Origin: Balanoglossus misakiensis
Taxonomy: Eukaryota; Hemichordata
NCBI GenBank assembly: GCA_040954595.2
Contig: CM082576.2
Coordinates: forward strand, 11,718,001 to 11,782,000
Direction of reading: 5' to 3'
Length of the DNA stretch: 64,000 nt
The notes under the pieces are model-generated. The model saw only the letters and a list, made by a program, of their open reading frames with translations. It was not told the origin of the DNA and did not search any database. Within the stretch, counting starts at the first letter, position 1. The number at the start of each line of letters is the position of its first letter. Of the stretch, positions 13,066 through 30,078 are shown in pieces. Made by a program: the position numbers and the translations under genes.

Positions 13066-16000
13066 AGCGGTCTTACGATTGATAAACAGCAAACCACCAC
13101 AGCGCACTGCTCAACGTACAACGGTGACGTGTGCCTAATGTATGTGTCGTCTCCGTCAATACCTTCTCAGTGATAGTGAATGAGGCTGTCGGCGCGCGCA
13201 ACAAAGACGGCGTCTTTCCAAGCTGCGTGTCCTTGCGCGCAAATTGGCGATATTAACGCGTGCGCAAAGTCGCGCGCTGCAACGACACCGCACCCGTTTC
13301 GCGAGTGTGAAGTAGGCCTAAAACAGCTTTGTTTTTGGCGGAGTACTGGAAACCAAACAAACAACAGCAATGACGTAAGAGAATAAACAACTATGTGTTC
13401 ATTGACTTCTAATTATCTGAACGATTGTTAACGGGATAACCAGATAACTGTAAAATGTGTGAACCGGTTTGAGTAGTTTCCCCGTCTTTCCCATCTACAA
13501 AATATTTTCGTTCGGTTTATCTATCGCGCTACAGGCCCCAGCAGTATCACATTGGCATAATTATCAACGCTTCCTTGTATGATAATTTTATTGGGATATT
13601 AAATTCGGAGAATGTAAAGTTCATTGACAGCATTAACGTGTAATTAATAAACTTTTGAGGATTCGAACTCGGAACCTGCAAGGAAGCCAGCGCACAACAA
13701 GACAACCCGTGAATTTAGAAATCACCAGAGGAAAAACTCAACTGTTTCATTTATTCACTTCTTCAAGTTCGGTGCAGTCTGTAGTTGGCCAGGCAACTTG
13801 CTAGTAATATTATAAAAATCAGCATTCTGGTTCCGTTCAGTGGTGTGCACACTGTGTTATCTCATTATGACAAACCACTTTTGATTTTTTTTATAAAACC
13901 CTTTTGTCCCGCTTCACTCAATAAAAGTCCAATTTTACCATAGAAATTAATTTGGACCAAACCATGGCGATGAAAGGATTTTTATCGCAAGTATATATCT
14001 TCTCCAAATCTCACGCGTCAGTGATTCACATAAATCCTCATTTTTGTTACGCTTGTGGATTTCAGTATAGTTAGAGCGCCACCATCAGTGTGAAGAAGTA
14101 GGCGTTCTGCATTCTAGCAGGTTAGAGACATGCGCGTGTGTGTGTGTCTGTCGTTTAATTACAAGACAGTCAAAAGTAATGAACCTAGGTTTTTTGGGGG
14201 TCGCAATTTACAGCTGTTGATCGCCGAAAATATCGTCTTTTTCATGTGCTAAATCATGTTTCCAAGAAAATAATTTCTTAATAGTATCATGATGGATATT
14301 GAACTTATCTGTGGAAGAAAAATCACATCAACTCTCAATATGCTTTATATGCGGCAATTAAAATTCACGATTTATGGCACAAATCGTCATCTTCACCGGA
14401 ATTACGAACTTCACTCACGATCACAAACAGATTATGTCATTATTAGATCATACAAAAATGCAGCGATCTGTTTGTAAGTCCAAACTCACATATATGCACT
14501 GCGTTTACGATGATACAATCTATCAAGAGGGAGCCCTCTAAAGGCCAACATACGGTGAAACTCAAACACTCGAAAGGCGACCATATGTCAAAGATATATC
14601 CTCAGTCATGCAGGTGTAGTTTGGAAGTTTTTTTATTTCACAAAAGTGCCTCTCACGGTTTACTGCACTGATAGGTATGCCAGGCGACTGAGTTATCTGA
14701 AGTTTAAACTTCCCCTTCTGAAAGCGTGCAGTTAAGGTATGAGGAAGTGTATCACAGTACCCAAAAATATGTGAACACCACAGCAACCCATACATGTACA
14801 TGTACTAGTAATGTAGTACCGTAAATCAATTTAATAAATTGATAATAAGACAGTTTGTCACCGGATAGGGTTGTCAGTTTTAATAGTTACTGCTATACAC
14901 AAACTACAATCACAGCCCAAGTTCAATGTTATACTGCAGCAAAATAAAACCCAAATAATTTGAAAGCACATCTTCAAAATACAGTAAAAATGGAATGTTG
15001 GTTGTTTTATTTGACAATAAGTTCCTGCATTTGATAGACTTTTATTAAAAATTACAAATTTAATTTACAGTTTTCATAATGCAATGGCACTGCCTTAAAG
15101 GAAGGAAGGAAGGAATGAACGAATGAATAATTCACTTGAAATTGCAAAAACAGCAGGCTGTTGAAATCAGATATGTGCCTTCCTGTGTGGGATTCTCTGT
15201 GTTACATGACCCGACTGATCATTAGCAATCTAACACAGCTTTGACTGATAACCTTACAACCTTATTCAAATCGAGTGTAAACAATCCACTTTTCACAAAT
15301 GTCTTTAATGATAAGCTTTTATTCAAAAGTGACCCCTAACAGAGAAATACCCTTTTCTTCAAAAATGCATGGGTTATCTTTTGACTTAGTCAAGTTATAT
15401 TTTATAATTTATTTATTCATTAATAAATGTAAATATATAATTTGCTGATTTTCGCACTTTGAATATAATTAAGAGAATTTTTATTATAAACTCATTATTA
15501 AATGTAAATGTACAATTTTCTGAATTTCACAAGGTTTATTAGAAATCATTTAGAGAAATACACAATCGATGACATCATGAAAATACAACATAATTGCCAA
15601 ACACTATAGCTGTTATCACTAACCTTACTAATTTCAGATACATACGAACATAAATTTCGTGTTGTAAGTAATGCCCAGGAGTAGTTGGTTTTATCGAAGG
15701 TTGTCGAAATATTGACATCAATTGGGAAATACTGAAGAAACTTTGTTTTTCAACACAATTCACAAAAACGCATTTACATGTATGAAACATGAAACAGAAC
15801 GTAAACTTGTCTGCCTCTTCAAGCATTACAAAAATAATTCAAAGACTTCTGAAATAGTATTACAAACATGAAAATGGGGTTGAAAAATGGATTATATGAA
15901 AATAAGTAGTTTTAATTATTGGCCGAGTTGTTAATGTCAGCTGCAGGGTGGAGGTATTTACTTAAAAAACATTTTGAAAAACATGTCAGAGTTCTTAAGT

Positions 16001-16773
16001 ACCAGCAAGTCTTGTACTACAAATACATGTGTTGCAGAAACTCACAGTAACACAGCAAACAGATTTTCTGCTACACCAAAGAATGCCGTTCAACTAAATG
16101 CCTTGAATGTCCCTGTGCATTGAAACATGCAGAGGGTCATTTCTTTGTAAAACAGGTTTAAAATGTATCGATCAGAGCAATAAATTCTCACATCAAGTAG
16201 GCAAATTAGCGTTTTAAAATTAGAGAATGCATACAAAAATAGAATAGATATACATGTACCCCGCGGTACATGTAACTGTATTCTGACAATACTCTTAAAA
16301 GAAAAACAAAACTGGACTGCAACACAAAACGCATAAACAGAATTAATGCAAAATCACTTTCACATCAAAATGTGGGAAAAACTCCCACAACCATTCGCAG
16401 TAAGAAAGTGACTGTGACTTTTGAAAATATAATCACTAAGAACCTCATAATTTGTTACGTGAAGAACGCCTACATTTTTTTACTATCTTCAACATACAGT
16501 GAAGATTTTGTTACTACCGAAAAATATCAAATCTCTGCAAAATAACTTGAGAATTTGTTTTCTGGGCACGTTTATCAAAACCTGTAGGTATAGTGTTTGG
16601 AACACATTTCTTCTCTGTGGCAGGTTTTCAGTTAAAAAAACAACATGCAATCCTCCGCTGATGTCCAATTCTTGGAAATTGTTTTCATCCCAACGCCCGG
16701 CCATATCAGCTTTCATGTACCTCGACATCAACCCACCACCCTTGCTGCATCAGAGTGGGACACCCAGCCACGT
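13066..16773. other. Intergenic gap, AT-rich
   Basis: It contains the promoter side of the calmodulin-like gene, including a locally CpG-rich patch at about 13180-13300. It also contains the presumed 3' UTR of the transferrin-receptor-like gene near 16.4-16.8 kb. No exon, RNA gene or transposable element is recognised in between. Confidence 0.6.
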
Positions 16774-18827
16774 TTACTGTCCCCACCACCAGTTGCCGCT
16801 GTCCGGAGTGACCATGTCTGATGCGGCATCAATGGCCGCCTGGATGTCCCGCAGCTGATCAGCTGCTGCTGTGCAGTTCCAGCCGTTCTCATCTTCACTC
16901 TGCATTTCTGCAATCGCTGGGAATGTGTCGTAAATTCGTTTGCTGTATAACAGGTGTCTGGAGACGTAATAATTAGGCATAATTACGGTAATTGCAATGT
17001 GGTAAATCAGTTTATGCTAGATAGTTGAATAGTGGGCTAGATAAAGGTGGTCTGATGTAAAATCAAGGACCGTTTATTTTTTTAGTACAATCCATGAAAT
17101 CTATTCACACAAGTTAGATGTACATATAGAACATATCAAGGCAAATTAAACCCTTTCACCCCCAGTTCCTGCTATGGAGGCCCAACATTACCATAGAAAA
17201 CAATGGGTTTAGATCGAACTATGGTGGTGAAAGGTTTAAAATACTCAGACCTCCCAGGGCTGTTTGAACCCAAAACTAAAACTGCACATGGCAGGGTTAT
17301 GAGATAGTCATACACACAGTCATTCTACAATATTCCCTAAACTGCTAAGACCCTATATCAAAGCGTAACTCAAAATTCACCATCTACCTGTATGAAGTGT
17401 CTGTTGCGCCCGGCAACAGGAAGCTCCTCTCCAGCAACATGAGAATGTCATTGACCATTTTCAGTTTGATGGCATTGTCGTGGATTTCCCCGGTCAGTGT
17501 CACGTCTATCTCGAAGGAGGTGGCTTTTTGGTCAAAGTTGTCAGACGCTGTCACCAGCTGGTCTGCAATGTAACATTTATGTATAAATTACAACATGTTC
17601 AACAAATTGTTTATCTTATGCAGTCATCTGATTACAATCAATCTATCAAAAGTTTATGGACACTCTGTAAAAATCTAACAGGTTGGAAAGATGTTGAGAA
17701 CATTACTTTTGGTTCTCAGTCGAGCCATTCAATATTCAGGCCAATGTCAATTGAAACAGTCCTGTAGGTTTGACTATGGCTTTAATAATTATGTACATGT
17801 AGTATACATGTACACATGTCATGCAGCAATGTGAGACTTGGTGACATGTATGCCAATTTAGTCATCAACATTATCTAAAGCCCTCTGATCTGGGTTGGTC
17901 CAGACTGGGAGTGAGGTCCACGAACAGTATATAAAAAATCTGATGAATGAATTACAACACACCCTGCAAGCACACACACACACACACCATCGATGACTCA
18001 TGCTAATGAAGAATGAAAATTTTCAAGTACGGGTGGCGATCGCTACTATCGCAAAAAAAAAATCCCCACCCTGTTTGGAGTGACATAATATGATTGCTCA
18101 GACCCTACCTGTATAATCTGTTGAAAGATAAGATTTAGGTCAGACAAAAATTTAAACAAAGTGCTCTTTAGAAATGCCACGTCTCCGTTTTCCAATTTTT
18201 ATTTCTTTATTGAGTATAATAAGATAACCTTCCAATTGTTTATTGGACTGACTAAATGACTAATTGTCATTTTCAAATCTAACTAAATTAGGGAGTTTGT
18301 TACCATAAAGCTGGGGGTCCTCGGCGCACTGCTCCCTAAGTGTCTCAAGATATTCCTGGATGAGCGTACTGGTGTATCTGTAGTCAAACTGTAATGTGGT
18401 GGCATCGCACAGAGAGAGGATAGCCTGAGCCGTGAGCTGAGCCATCAGTTTGTGGTAGACGAAGTTCTCATCAGAGAACATCGGTGGCACATAGGTCTCT
18501 GTCGTCTGCAAGATATGATCATTGGGACTTGTAATACCATGGAAACTATATAACCACTTATCCTGGGTTTTTTTAATCCTAGCATTGAATTACACTTGTA
18601 AGGAAAAGATAGTAAATCTTTAATTACCACGAAAGAAAGGAAATGAATACTTTCAATCTTTTCTTTCGCTTTTAGAGTACGGTACACGCGAACTTGCTCC
18701 TTCCAAGAGTTTCAGCCAACGCTAATCTTAGAACCAGCTGGGCTGACCACAGGGAACTCAGGCTCATAGTTGTGGTAAAATGAATAATATTATTATTATG
18801 AATAAAAAATGGAAAAAAATATTAAAA

Positions 18828-18903
<76 letters not shown>

Positions 18904-19101
18904 TTGTAGTAGTTCTTGTTATCTATCATGTGTTAAAATCCAACATACCTATGCATGCTGTCTTCTCCCGGCCCCTAACACGTACTGTACTGGCCGACCT
19001 ATATAGGTCGGCCAGTACAGTACGTGTTAGGGGCCGGGAGAAGACAGCATGCATAGGTATGTTGGATTTTAACACATGATAGATAACAAGAACTACTACA
19101 A

Positions 19102-19171
<70 letters not shown>

Positions 19172-22100
19172 TTTTAATATTTTTTCCATTTTTTATTCAT
19201 AATGATAATATTATTCATTTTACCACAACTATGAGCCTGAGTTCCCTGTGGGCTGACATGAAAGAACTGAATCATGTTGCAGCAGTTGTGTGATAATAAC
19301 AAGTCAGGTCACCAAAGATTTTAGTTACAATTGTCACCCAGACAGTTCAACCCGGGGTAAACACCAACAATGGTACATGTATATCAGACAGCTCAGCATT
19401 TGATTTGGAAAATAAATCTTTCCTTTAACCAGCTGCTGTTTATAAGAACAGCTAAATTTCGCTCAGATTACATTATATCGAAAGAAAAGCTACATTTAAT
19501 ACTTAACATTACCAGTACTGTGTTTTAAAATGTCAAGGCTAAAGTAGAAGTTGATTTTGTTAAATTCTACCTGGCCTCTTCACTCTGCGCTACATGTACC
19601 TGCCACATTGTTGACCCGAACATGGCACATTTATCAAAAAGTATCGAACATGACAGATTCCCTCGCCGCTGATGACCCATTTAGTTATGAGGTGCACAAA
19701 CAATGCAGCAAACCTACAATGTTGACTGAAGCTATCAAATTATACATTGGCAAAGCTAAATGCTCTCTGAAGCATGGAACATGTCCTGAATATCAACAAG
19801 GGTGCACAATGAATAACTGCAATGTAGAAATTCATATAAAGTGCTAAGGAAGTCGTGTTAATTGGATGTAGAGAAAAAAATGCATATCCGCTTTCATATC
19901 CATTATTTTCCTGGAATACTAGCTACATTGCTGTCCATTCTAATTCTGCTGGGGTTACATCTATGATTGACCTCATTGATACTCACAGCAGCCTGCTTCC
20001 TTTAAGGAAAACGTGCACAGCTACAAATATAACCAGTTAGCGTAATTCACCTACATGTACACTCTATCCGAGCTACCAGCACAGATCAACAAGGAATTAT
20101 AATTTTAGGCTTACCTGCGAATAGTTGTATGCAACATACTGCATATTGAGCGTGGTGATCCCCAACTGATGGGGGAATGGGAGATAATCACTTGATGGTC
20201 CCAGCGGGTGGACGTATCTCGTCTCTCGGGAGAGACCCAGCTTTTCCATCCAACTTCCGTAGACTGTTGCATTTTCTCGCCGACTGGTGGGATCCGGGGT
20301 CTGTTCACAGAAAGGGCTCAAAGTCAGCGCAGACCAGGAATATAACAACTCCAACTTCTACAAAATTGAATAATGTGGGCATACACTATGCTAAGTAGAA
20401 AGCCCCTTACCAACGTGGCAGATGTAGTAATGATGGGAGACAGCGAGGCAGTAGCTTCCACCCTTGGCATATAGCCCCCCTGTACCATCATGTCCATGTC
20501 GATGTACACCACAGCTTTCTGCGTCAGTTTGAACCTGTGCTCCTGTGGGGAGAAGAAGAGGGCGAGGGGGAAGAAAAAATGATTAATTTTGACAATATAC
20601 TGTATATGTATGAAAAATGTCATTCGATTTCAAAGTATTCAATAAGTGGTCTTCATGCATATAACATCGAAACACTGGTGCCCATCAAAGATAAAGACTT
20701 TTTTTTAAATACTGTATGCCATCTCATACAATGTCTTCCGTGAATTCTATGTAAGTTATACACATTCATTTTTAGACTAAACCTGCTGTTTCAAACTCAG
20801 TTCACATATACATGTACTACACACATCCTTCTCCAAATGGATTCACACATAAACACACATACACCATGCAAACCTCCAAGGGCTGTCTATACAACACCCA
20901 CCACAGCCCACACCATGCACCCAAAGACACCCAGACCCCACCCCATCAAACACCCACCTCTGCCCACTCCACCGATCCCAAAACACCATGGACACTTCCC
21001 CACGAGCAGAACTTGATAGTTCTCTTCGGCTTCCAGTTGAGTTTCCGGATGATTCCCAGGTTGCGGGCGATTTCCATCATCATGGCCGTGCCATTGTAGT
21101 TGTCCATGTTGCCACGGTGACTGCCGACCAAAATGAAGCGATCTGAAAGAACGGGATGCACAGTGACAGCTCACATCTGTATGATTACCAAGGAAATTAA
21201 AGATAATACATTTAAAACATTCTTTTTTTAAAACATGGATGTGTTGATTAACTGTATTTATCGTAAAATTCAAGAGTGATGAAATCTATTATTATATTTC
21301 AACTTGAAAAACAATTTTCATTTCTGTGCAGGATGTCTTAAAATCACAAACTGCAAGAAGGCTACTATAAATAAATCATGAATGAAGAGGATGTCCGTGT
21401 TCAAAGGTGTACAACCTACACGTTCTTCTGTGAATGAAAAATGAAAGGGAAAGTGGACAATGGGAGTGACATACCTCGCCCACCGGCGGAGTCCAAGCCT
21501 TCTATTGTACCGATCACATTATATAATGTCTTTCTGGTCTTCTGGTTGACCACTTTCAGGCGCACCATCCAAGGCACAGATTCTGTGACAATAAGGCAAC
21601 AAAAAGTTGACTATACAAAATAACTGATCAACTGACAATCAACTATTTGATAAAATGGACGTCACAGAATAAGGAGTGTCGGTACAAGTTTTGTTGGACG
21701 TCGATGAATCATCGCAAGAAAATCCAAGTGACATTCATGCATCTGTGAACTTTTTCAAAGTCTTCATCACACATTAATTATGTGTTCATTCCATACAGTC
21801 TCAAGTGGCCACTAATATACACAACCACAATAAGAATGCATCCACATACAATGTAATTCCTGAAAAGACCGTGCCCGGATAGAAATTCAGAAAAGCAAAT
21901 GTTGTTAGTTTGTGACATGTCAACCACTCAAATCCCTTTGTTTCATTTAAACCTTTAATTGATTACACTCTAAGGTAGTACACACTTGAGATTGGTAGCA
22001 TTATTGGCAAACTGCAGTTCTTACTTTGACTTTTCCTGCCAATGTAGTAAGTCAGATTCATGGAGCCTTGCCATTGGTCAGGAGCAGCCTTCCCTGTCAT

Positions 22101-24299
22101 GTTTACCATCAGCTGGTGGGCATCCTCTTCACTGATTGGCTGAGCAGGGATAGATGGAAGACGATTGGTTGATGCTCCAGACAGATACTCGGCTGAAAGA
22201 AGTTGGAGAAACAGTTTAGTGAGCTAATGAATTAGGTTTACAATTTAGTCACTACTTTGTCAGATGGGTAGAATTAGTTCAATGAGATTGGGTTTCTTTT
22301 AAAACACTTTCTGGCCATTTAGGAATGACTATCCTGTGAAAGAACATTTCTGAATAATTTACGTTTTGCTGGAAATCCTGGTGAGTGAGGATCTGCCATG
22401 TTCTGTGATGTGATGTACCAATCCTTGGTGTACAGGTGCTTGTCAGCCGGATCCAAGTAAAACAGGATGCCATTTGCTCCAAATTTTTCAGCAAGTTCAA
22501 CCTTCATGGGAGAATATACAGAATGATCTTAGGGTGGAATGCACTGCTGTAGGAGTAAAATAATTGTAGACTGAAAATGTTCCTGTGAAAATTGTGATTT
22601 ATTTTGACCAAGATTGCGACGGGCCAACCACTACTGGCCAACCAAGAAACGGCTACTATTCAGGAAATCAGTCGATGAGACCAGTACCTTTTCATGCAGT
22701 CTGTTTTTACCATATCTCAACAGGACAATCTTGCCACTGACGGTGACACCCATCTTCTCAACTTTTTCAAAATCTTCCCTTTCTCCATAGTGCGCATAAA
22801 CCAACTCACCCTGAAAAAGGTAAATGTAAATATTTAGTAATGCATATCTGATTGTCGACCAAGGTAATCCTTGAAGATTTGTTTGGATTTCTGGCAACAC
22901 AGACAAACAAGGGAAAATCATGAAACATTGAAACTTCTTTGATAATTGGATCAACTCTAAAATCTCGGTGGTCATAATGAGGCTATCAAAATGTTTTCAG
23001 ACTTCCTCAGATTAATAATATATGTCGAATCAAAGGCGAAGTGTTCATGTTTTTTTTTCTCAGAACACCATATTACTCTCCAGTCATTTTGTAATGGTAA
23101 CAAGAGTTAACATAAGAATCTGTCATGATTAAGGGGTCCCATAGTCATACCTCTGCAGACCCCTCAGCTGAGTGCGCATAAAACATCGGCAGTGCCATTT
23201 CTGAGCCCTGCCCATTTTCTCTGCCAGGCTTGGTATTCTCCGTGGCAACTGCTTTTCCATTGCCGGCGCCATCTGACAAACCGGCAGACCCTGTTGGCGG
23301 TGCTTGTGATGATGACGATGATGATGCGCCAGCCTTATGGCCATAGCTGAACACCCTGGAGGAGAGCACTCTGTCCTCCGGGTCGATAAGTTGCACTGAG
23401 CTAGGGTGTCCTGGGACTGGGTAGGCTAGTGTTATTTCATAAGGTACAATCTCCACATCATTGAAGCCGTATGACTTGAACCTCACAGCGGTTTCGTCTG
23501 CTACCTGTTCGTCTTTATCCGAATTCCGTGCTGATGCAAAGTAACTGCAGGGAGGGGGGGAAGTGTAAAAAGAACATTAAATAATCAAAATATATATTTT
23601 TTGACATTTTAAAATACAAACACCTTGAAATGATTTGCCTGCGTGAGTATTATGACTTATGTAGTTCACTGCATTTTTGAAATCAAATTATATTTTGTAA
23701 ACTTTAATTTCTACAAACCATAATATTTTCCCTACAGAGTACTTTGAATAGTGGTTCTTTATATTGTTATCCTATCTGTCTTAAGATTAAGAGACGGAGT
23801 CAGACAAGGGTCAGATTTAACCAGTACAGACGGGTACGGCAGACGACGTGAACATGTGAAACCATGTATCAGCTGACAAAGATATATAACGAGGCTATTT
23901 TTAAACGCTTTCCACTCACCCTGCGTCTGCAGAGATGTGATCGGAGGAGACGTTGCCGGTCACCGTTCGGTGGAAGGCTATGAGTCTCTCCAGATCCGTC
24001 TTGTAGTCCCTCCTGCCCGACGCGCTGTCGCACGGCGGCTGGCTGCCTTGCTCGAAAGCGGCCTCGTGGCTGAAAAACCCGGCGAAGGCTCCCAGGAGGA
24101 AGAGCACCACGAAGAGGAGGATCTGGCCACACACCCGCCGGGTGCTGTAGTAGTTCTCGAAGAACTGCTCCGTCTCGGGGTCGGTCGTTCTTCTCGCGTA
24201 TTTCCTTTCGTTCAGAAAGCGGTCGCTTTCGCGCTGGCCGTTCTCTTCCGCCGAACGCAAATTGTAATGCTGGTCGTGGGATGAAATATTGTAGGCCAT
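16774..24299 (-). CDS. Transferrin receptor / glutamate carboxypeptidase II family protein (M28B-like, probably inactive), 791 aa
   Basis: Twelve exons on the minus strand: 24299-23920, 23544-23151, 22810-22688, 22501-22363, 22192-22025, 21582-21475, 21142-20958, 20542-20411, 20300-20115, 18505-18304, 17562-17388 and 16957-16774 (TAA). Total 2,376 nt, in phase throughout. It is a type II membrane protein: cytoplasmic tail of about 55 residues, one helix (57-76), then a protease-associated-like region with a Ser/Gly-rich insert at about 195-240, an M28-like domain and a helical dimerisation domain (MVNDILMLLERSF, FLLPG). Against human GCPII, His (H446 in GSHRG), the bridging Asp (D451) and a third ligand Asp (D516 in YIDMD) remain. 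The catalytic Glu-Glu pair is replaced by SWGSVHGVLG, and the last His ligand is not seen in YNYSQTTETY. Peptidase activity is therefore unlikely. It could be a receptor or scaffold like TfR or NAALADL2; I see no RGD. Ligand unknown. Confidence 0.92.
17971..17987. repeat. Short (CA)n repeat
   Basis: Eight CA dinucleotides in the intron of the TfR/GCPII-like gene between exons 18505-18304 and 17562-17388. Confidence 0.85.
18748..19250. mobile_element. 503-bp foldback (palindromic) element with 7-bp target duplication
   Basis: The two arms, 18748-19002 and 19003-19250, are reverse complements over almost their whole length and meet at the self-complementary centre CCTATATAGG. Both outer ends read CACAGGGAACTCAGG inwards. 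The arms differ by one T/C change, one A in a run and two ATT units. Each arm contains a long ATT/AAT microsatellite. The element is flanked by the direct repeat GGCTGAC at 18741-18747 and 19251-19257, as expected for a transposed element. It lies in the intron between 18505 and 20115 of the TfR/GCPII-like gene. It encodes no transposase; mirrored poly-Ile frames within it are artefacts of the ATT repeats. The transposon superfamily is not recognised. Confidence 0.85.
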
Positions 24300-26461
24300 C
24301 TTGGAGACGCCTCAGTCCAGAAATAATTGTACTATTTATAAAATGTGTATGACACTGCCTTCCTCAAGTTGCGAATTCCTCGACTTGTTTGTGTATAAAC
24401 TTGGCTTGAATGTATGGGTTGTTTTCCCACTATGACAAGCAGCGAGCTCTCTTCAGCAGAGACTAGTACACCAGGAGTAAATAAATAGCAAAATGTAAAT
24501 ACTATGACATCATAACTTCCTCTTCAAGTGCCATCGCCACACACCTGAAAAACCAACCGGAACTCTGGAGGAGGGGAAAATGAAACAGAAAGCGGGAATC
24601 AATAAATCATAAATGAAGAAAAGTTCAGCCTTCTGCCTGGTGTCTCAGGTGTACACGTTATTTACCTTGGGACATGATTCATTGCCGATTGTGGGGTGGT
24701 ACATGATAAAACTAATGTCGGAACAAAAACTATGCAAATTAACGTCTGCACCTCTTTACCAAGTCTTTGTTATTTACCGTGTCTGATTGATCGCATAGTA
24801 CTTGTACTGGCATTTGTGAGAGGTGGGAGTACGTGTGTATACACTTGCGACCAACTCCCCTCCGCCCCCACACTGGCACAAGACTCCACCAACGCATTCC
24901 TTGTCAACCGGATTGGATTCAAAACAATGGCCTCGCCGTCGGAATGATCATCTTGCTTTTAGCGAGTGAGTAAAAGAAAACTCGACACGGATGAGTGATT
25001 TTGATCGTGTCGGTCATGTCCCTGTTCAGGGTAGCCGATTGTTTGGCCGTAGGACGGGTCATGGCGTTAGGGTCACTCGATTTGTAAAATCACCACTTCG
25101 GTCAGGCGACGTCCGTATCGCAGATCGACATTCACAACATTCACAAACTTCACAGAAGGAAAAGACGCTCGCCAAGACATGTACAGCAGACGCACCATGA
25201 ATGTGCCTGTACTTACCGCTCTCTTCCAACACAAGATCGTCATTTGACGAAGCTCTCCGTTCGCGTTCGGCTTCTAACCCTTTGCCGCACCGTCACCGAT
25301 GTCCGCCAGGCGAAAAATGTTTGACATGACCCCAGTCCCGTCGTGAACGCCCTCAATCAACAGGTGATCACCGCCGCGTGAAGTGTCACCCTTTCTTGGG
25401 GGCGTGCTGCCAAACAAAACACAATCTACACATTTCATCCACCTATACCACAGAAATATTGAACACATCACATGTATACACTATACAAATCACTTCCTGT
25501 GCTTTATTCTGAACTTCGTATGGACCGGGCACATTGACATTACATAAAAGTTTACTAAGAGAGACACAAGTAAGACCATCAGTTCAGAGTTGATAGGCGT
25601 GCAACGTCCCATGAAAGTATTTACATGTACATGAAAGTCTTGTCAAGACTTCGGCTCAATCACTGAATCACAATGAAGCGGTTCCCCAACTGGTAATTTT
25701 TAGAGTTAAAACAAGTTGTTGTTTCTCGGGGTAAATCGGGGCCACACAGCGCATTCTCAGCAAAACAATTACATGTGAATGCCCTGGTACTCCGTGTCTT
25801 GCATGAAGAACTCCCGTTTTCTCAAGTAACGAAAACAAGCAGTATACCGGAAATCAACCGGCATAACCTTTATACACAGTCCCTCCGTCAATGTGATCAT
25901 GGTGTCAGTGACCATTGTCGTCAAGGCTGACAGAATTGATTTTTTTCCTGAAAACGATGAAAGGAGAAGGTTACTCACCGAAACCTCATCTTATAAGATC
26001 AATATTTCGATGAAAAACACACACAATGCCATTGCCTGTTCAGACGATTATATCGTCACGTTTAGCGCATGAAACTGGTCGAAGGACTATTATTTTGTCA
26101 AAATCTATTATAAGCAATGAAAAATTCAATCAATTGCAAATGTAATATATTTGGTGTATTTCAGTAAAGTAAATTCTCTATAGACGCTAGTTTTCCGATT
26201 ATTTTTATTTTCATCCACCTCAGGGATTCCAATTACGTGTGTAAGGTGTTTTGACGGTCGTGTCACGGACGTGTTTTGTTGGAATGTCACTGTGTGAGGT
26301 GTCACGGGCGATCGGGACGCCCCACGGTTTTGTTTTTCGTTAACTGTCGAGGTCGATCGATCGATCGTTCGTTTCCAGAAAATATAAAGATCTTGCCGAA
26401 AACATTGTCACATCAGAGAAAGTCTGGACAGCTCACGCGAAGGACCGGCTGCGAAAAGGGT
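24300..26461. other. Shared upstream region between TfR/GCPII-like and CYP4 genes
   Basis: These two genes start head to head about 2.2 kb apart, so both promoters lie here. It holds a possible untranslated exon (separate entry) and a TATAAA-like sequence near 26380. No other coding exon is recognised. The short frames on either strand lack resemblance. Confidence 0.55.
25217..25320 (-). other. Possible untranslated first exon of the TfR/GCPII-like gene
   Basis: A strong minus-strand donor (GTAAGT, 25216-25211) follows a CpG-rich stretch with no usable start codon in the frame open up to the donor. It is upstream of and on the same strand as the TfR/GCPII-like start at 24299. A 5' UTR exon spliced into the region just before that ATG is plausible but unproven. 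The upstream limit is a guess. Confidence 0.2.

Positions 26462-30078
<3,617 letters not shown>

Noticed and set aside
13640-13720. tRNA-like B-box on the minus strand (GAGTTCGAATCC)
   Set aside because: No matching T-stem, A-box or acceptor stem could be drawn.
18780-19189. Mirrored frames of about 65-99 residues rich in Ile or Tyr on both strands
   Set aside because: They are translations of the ATT/AAT microsatellite in the two arms of the foldback element, not genes.
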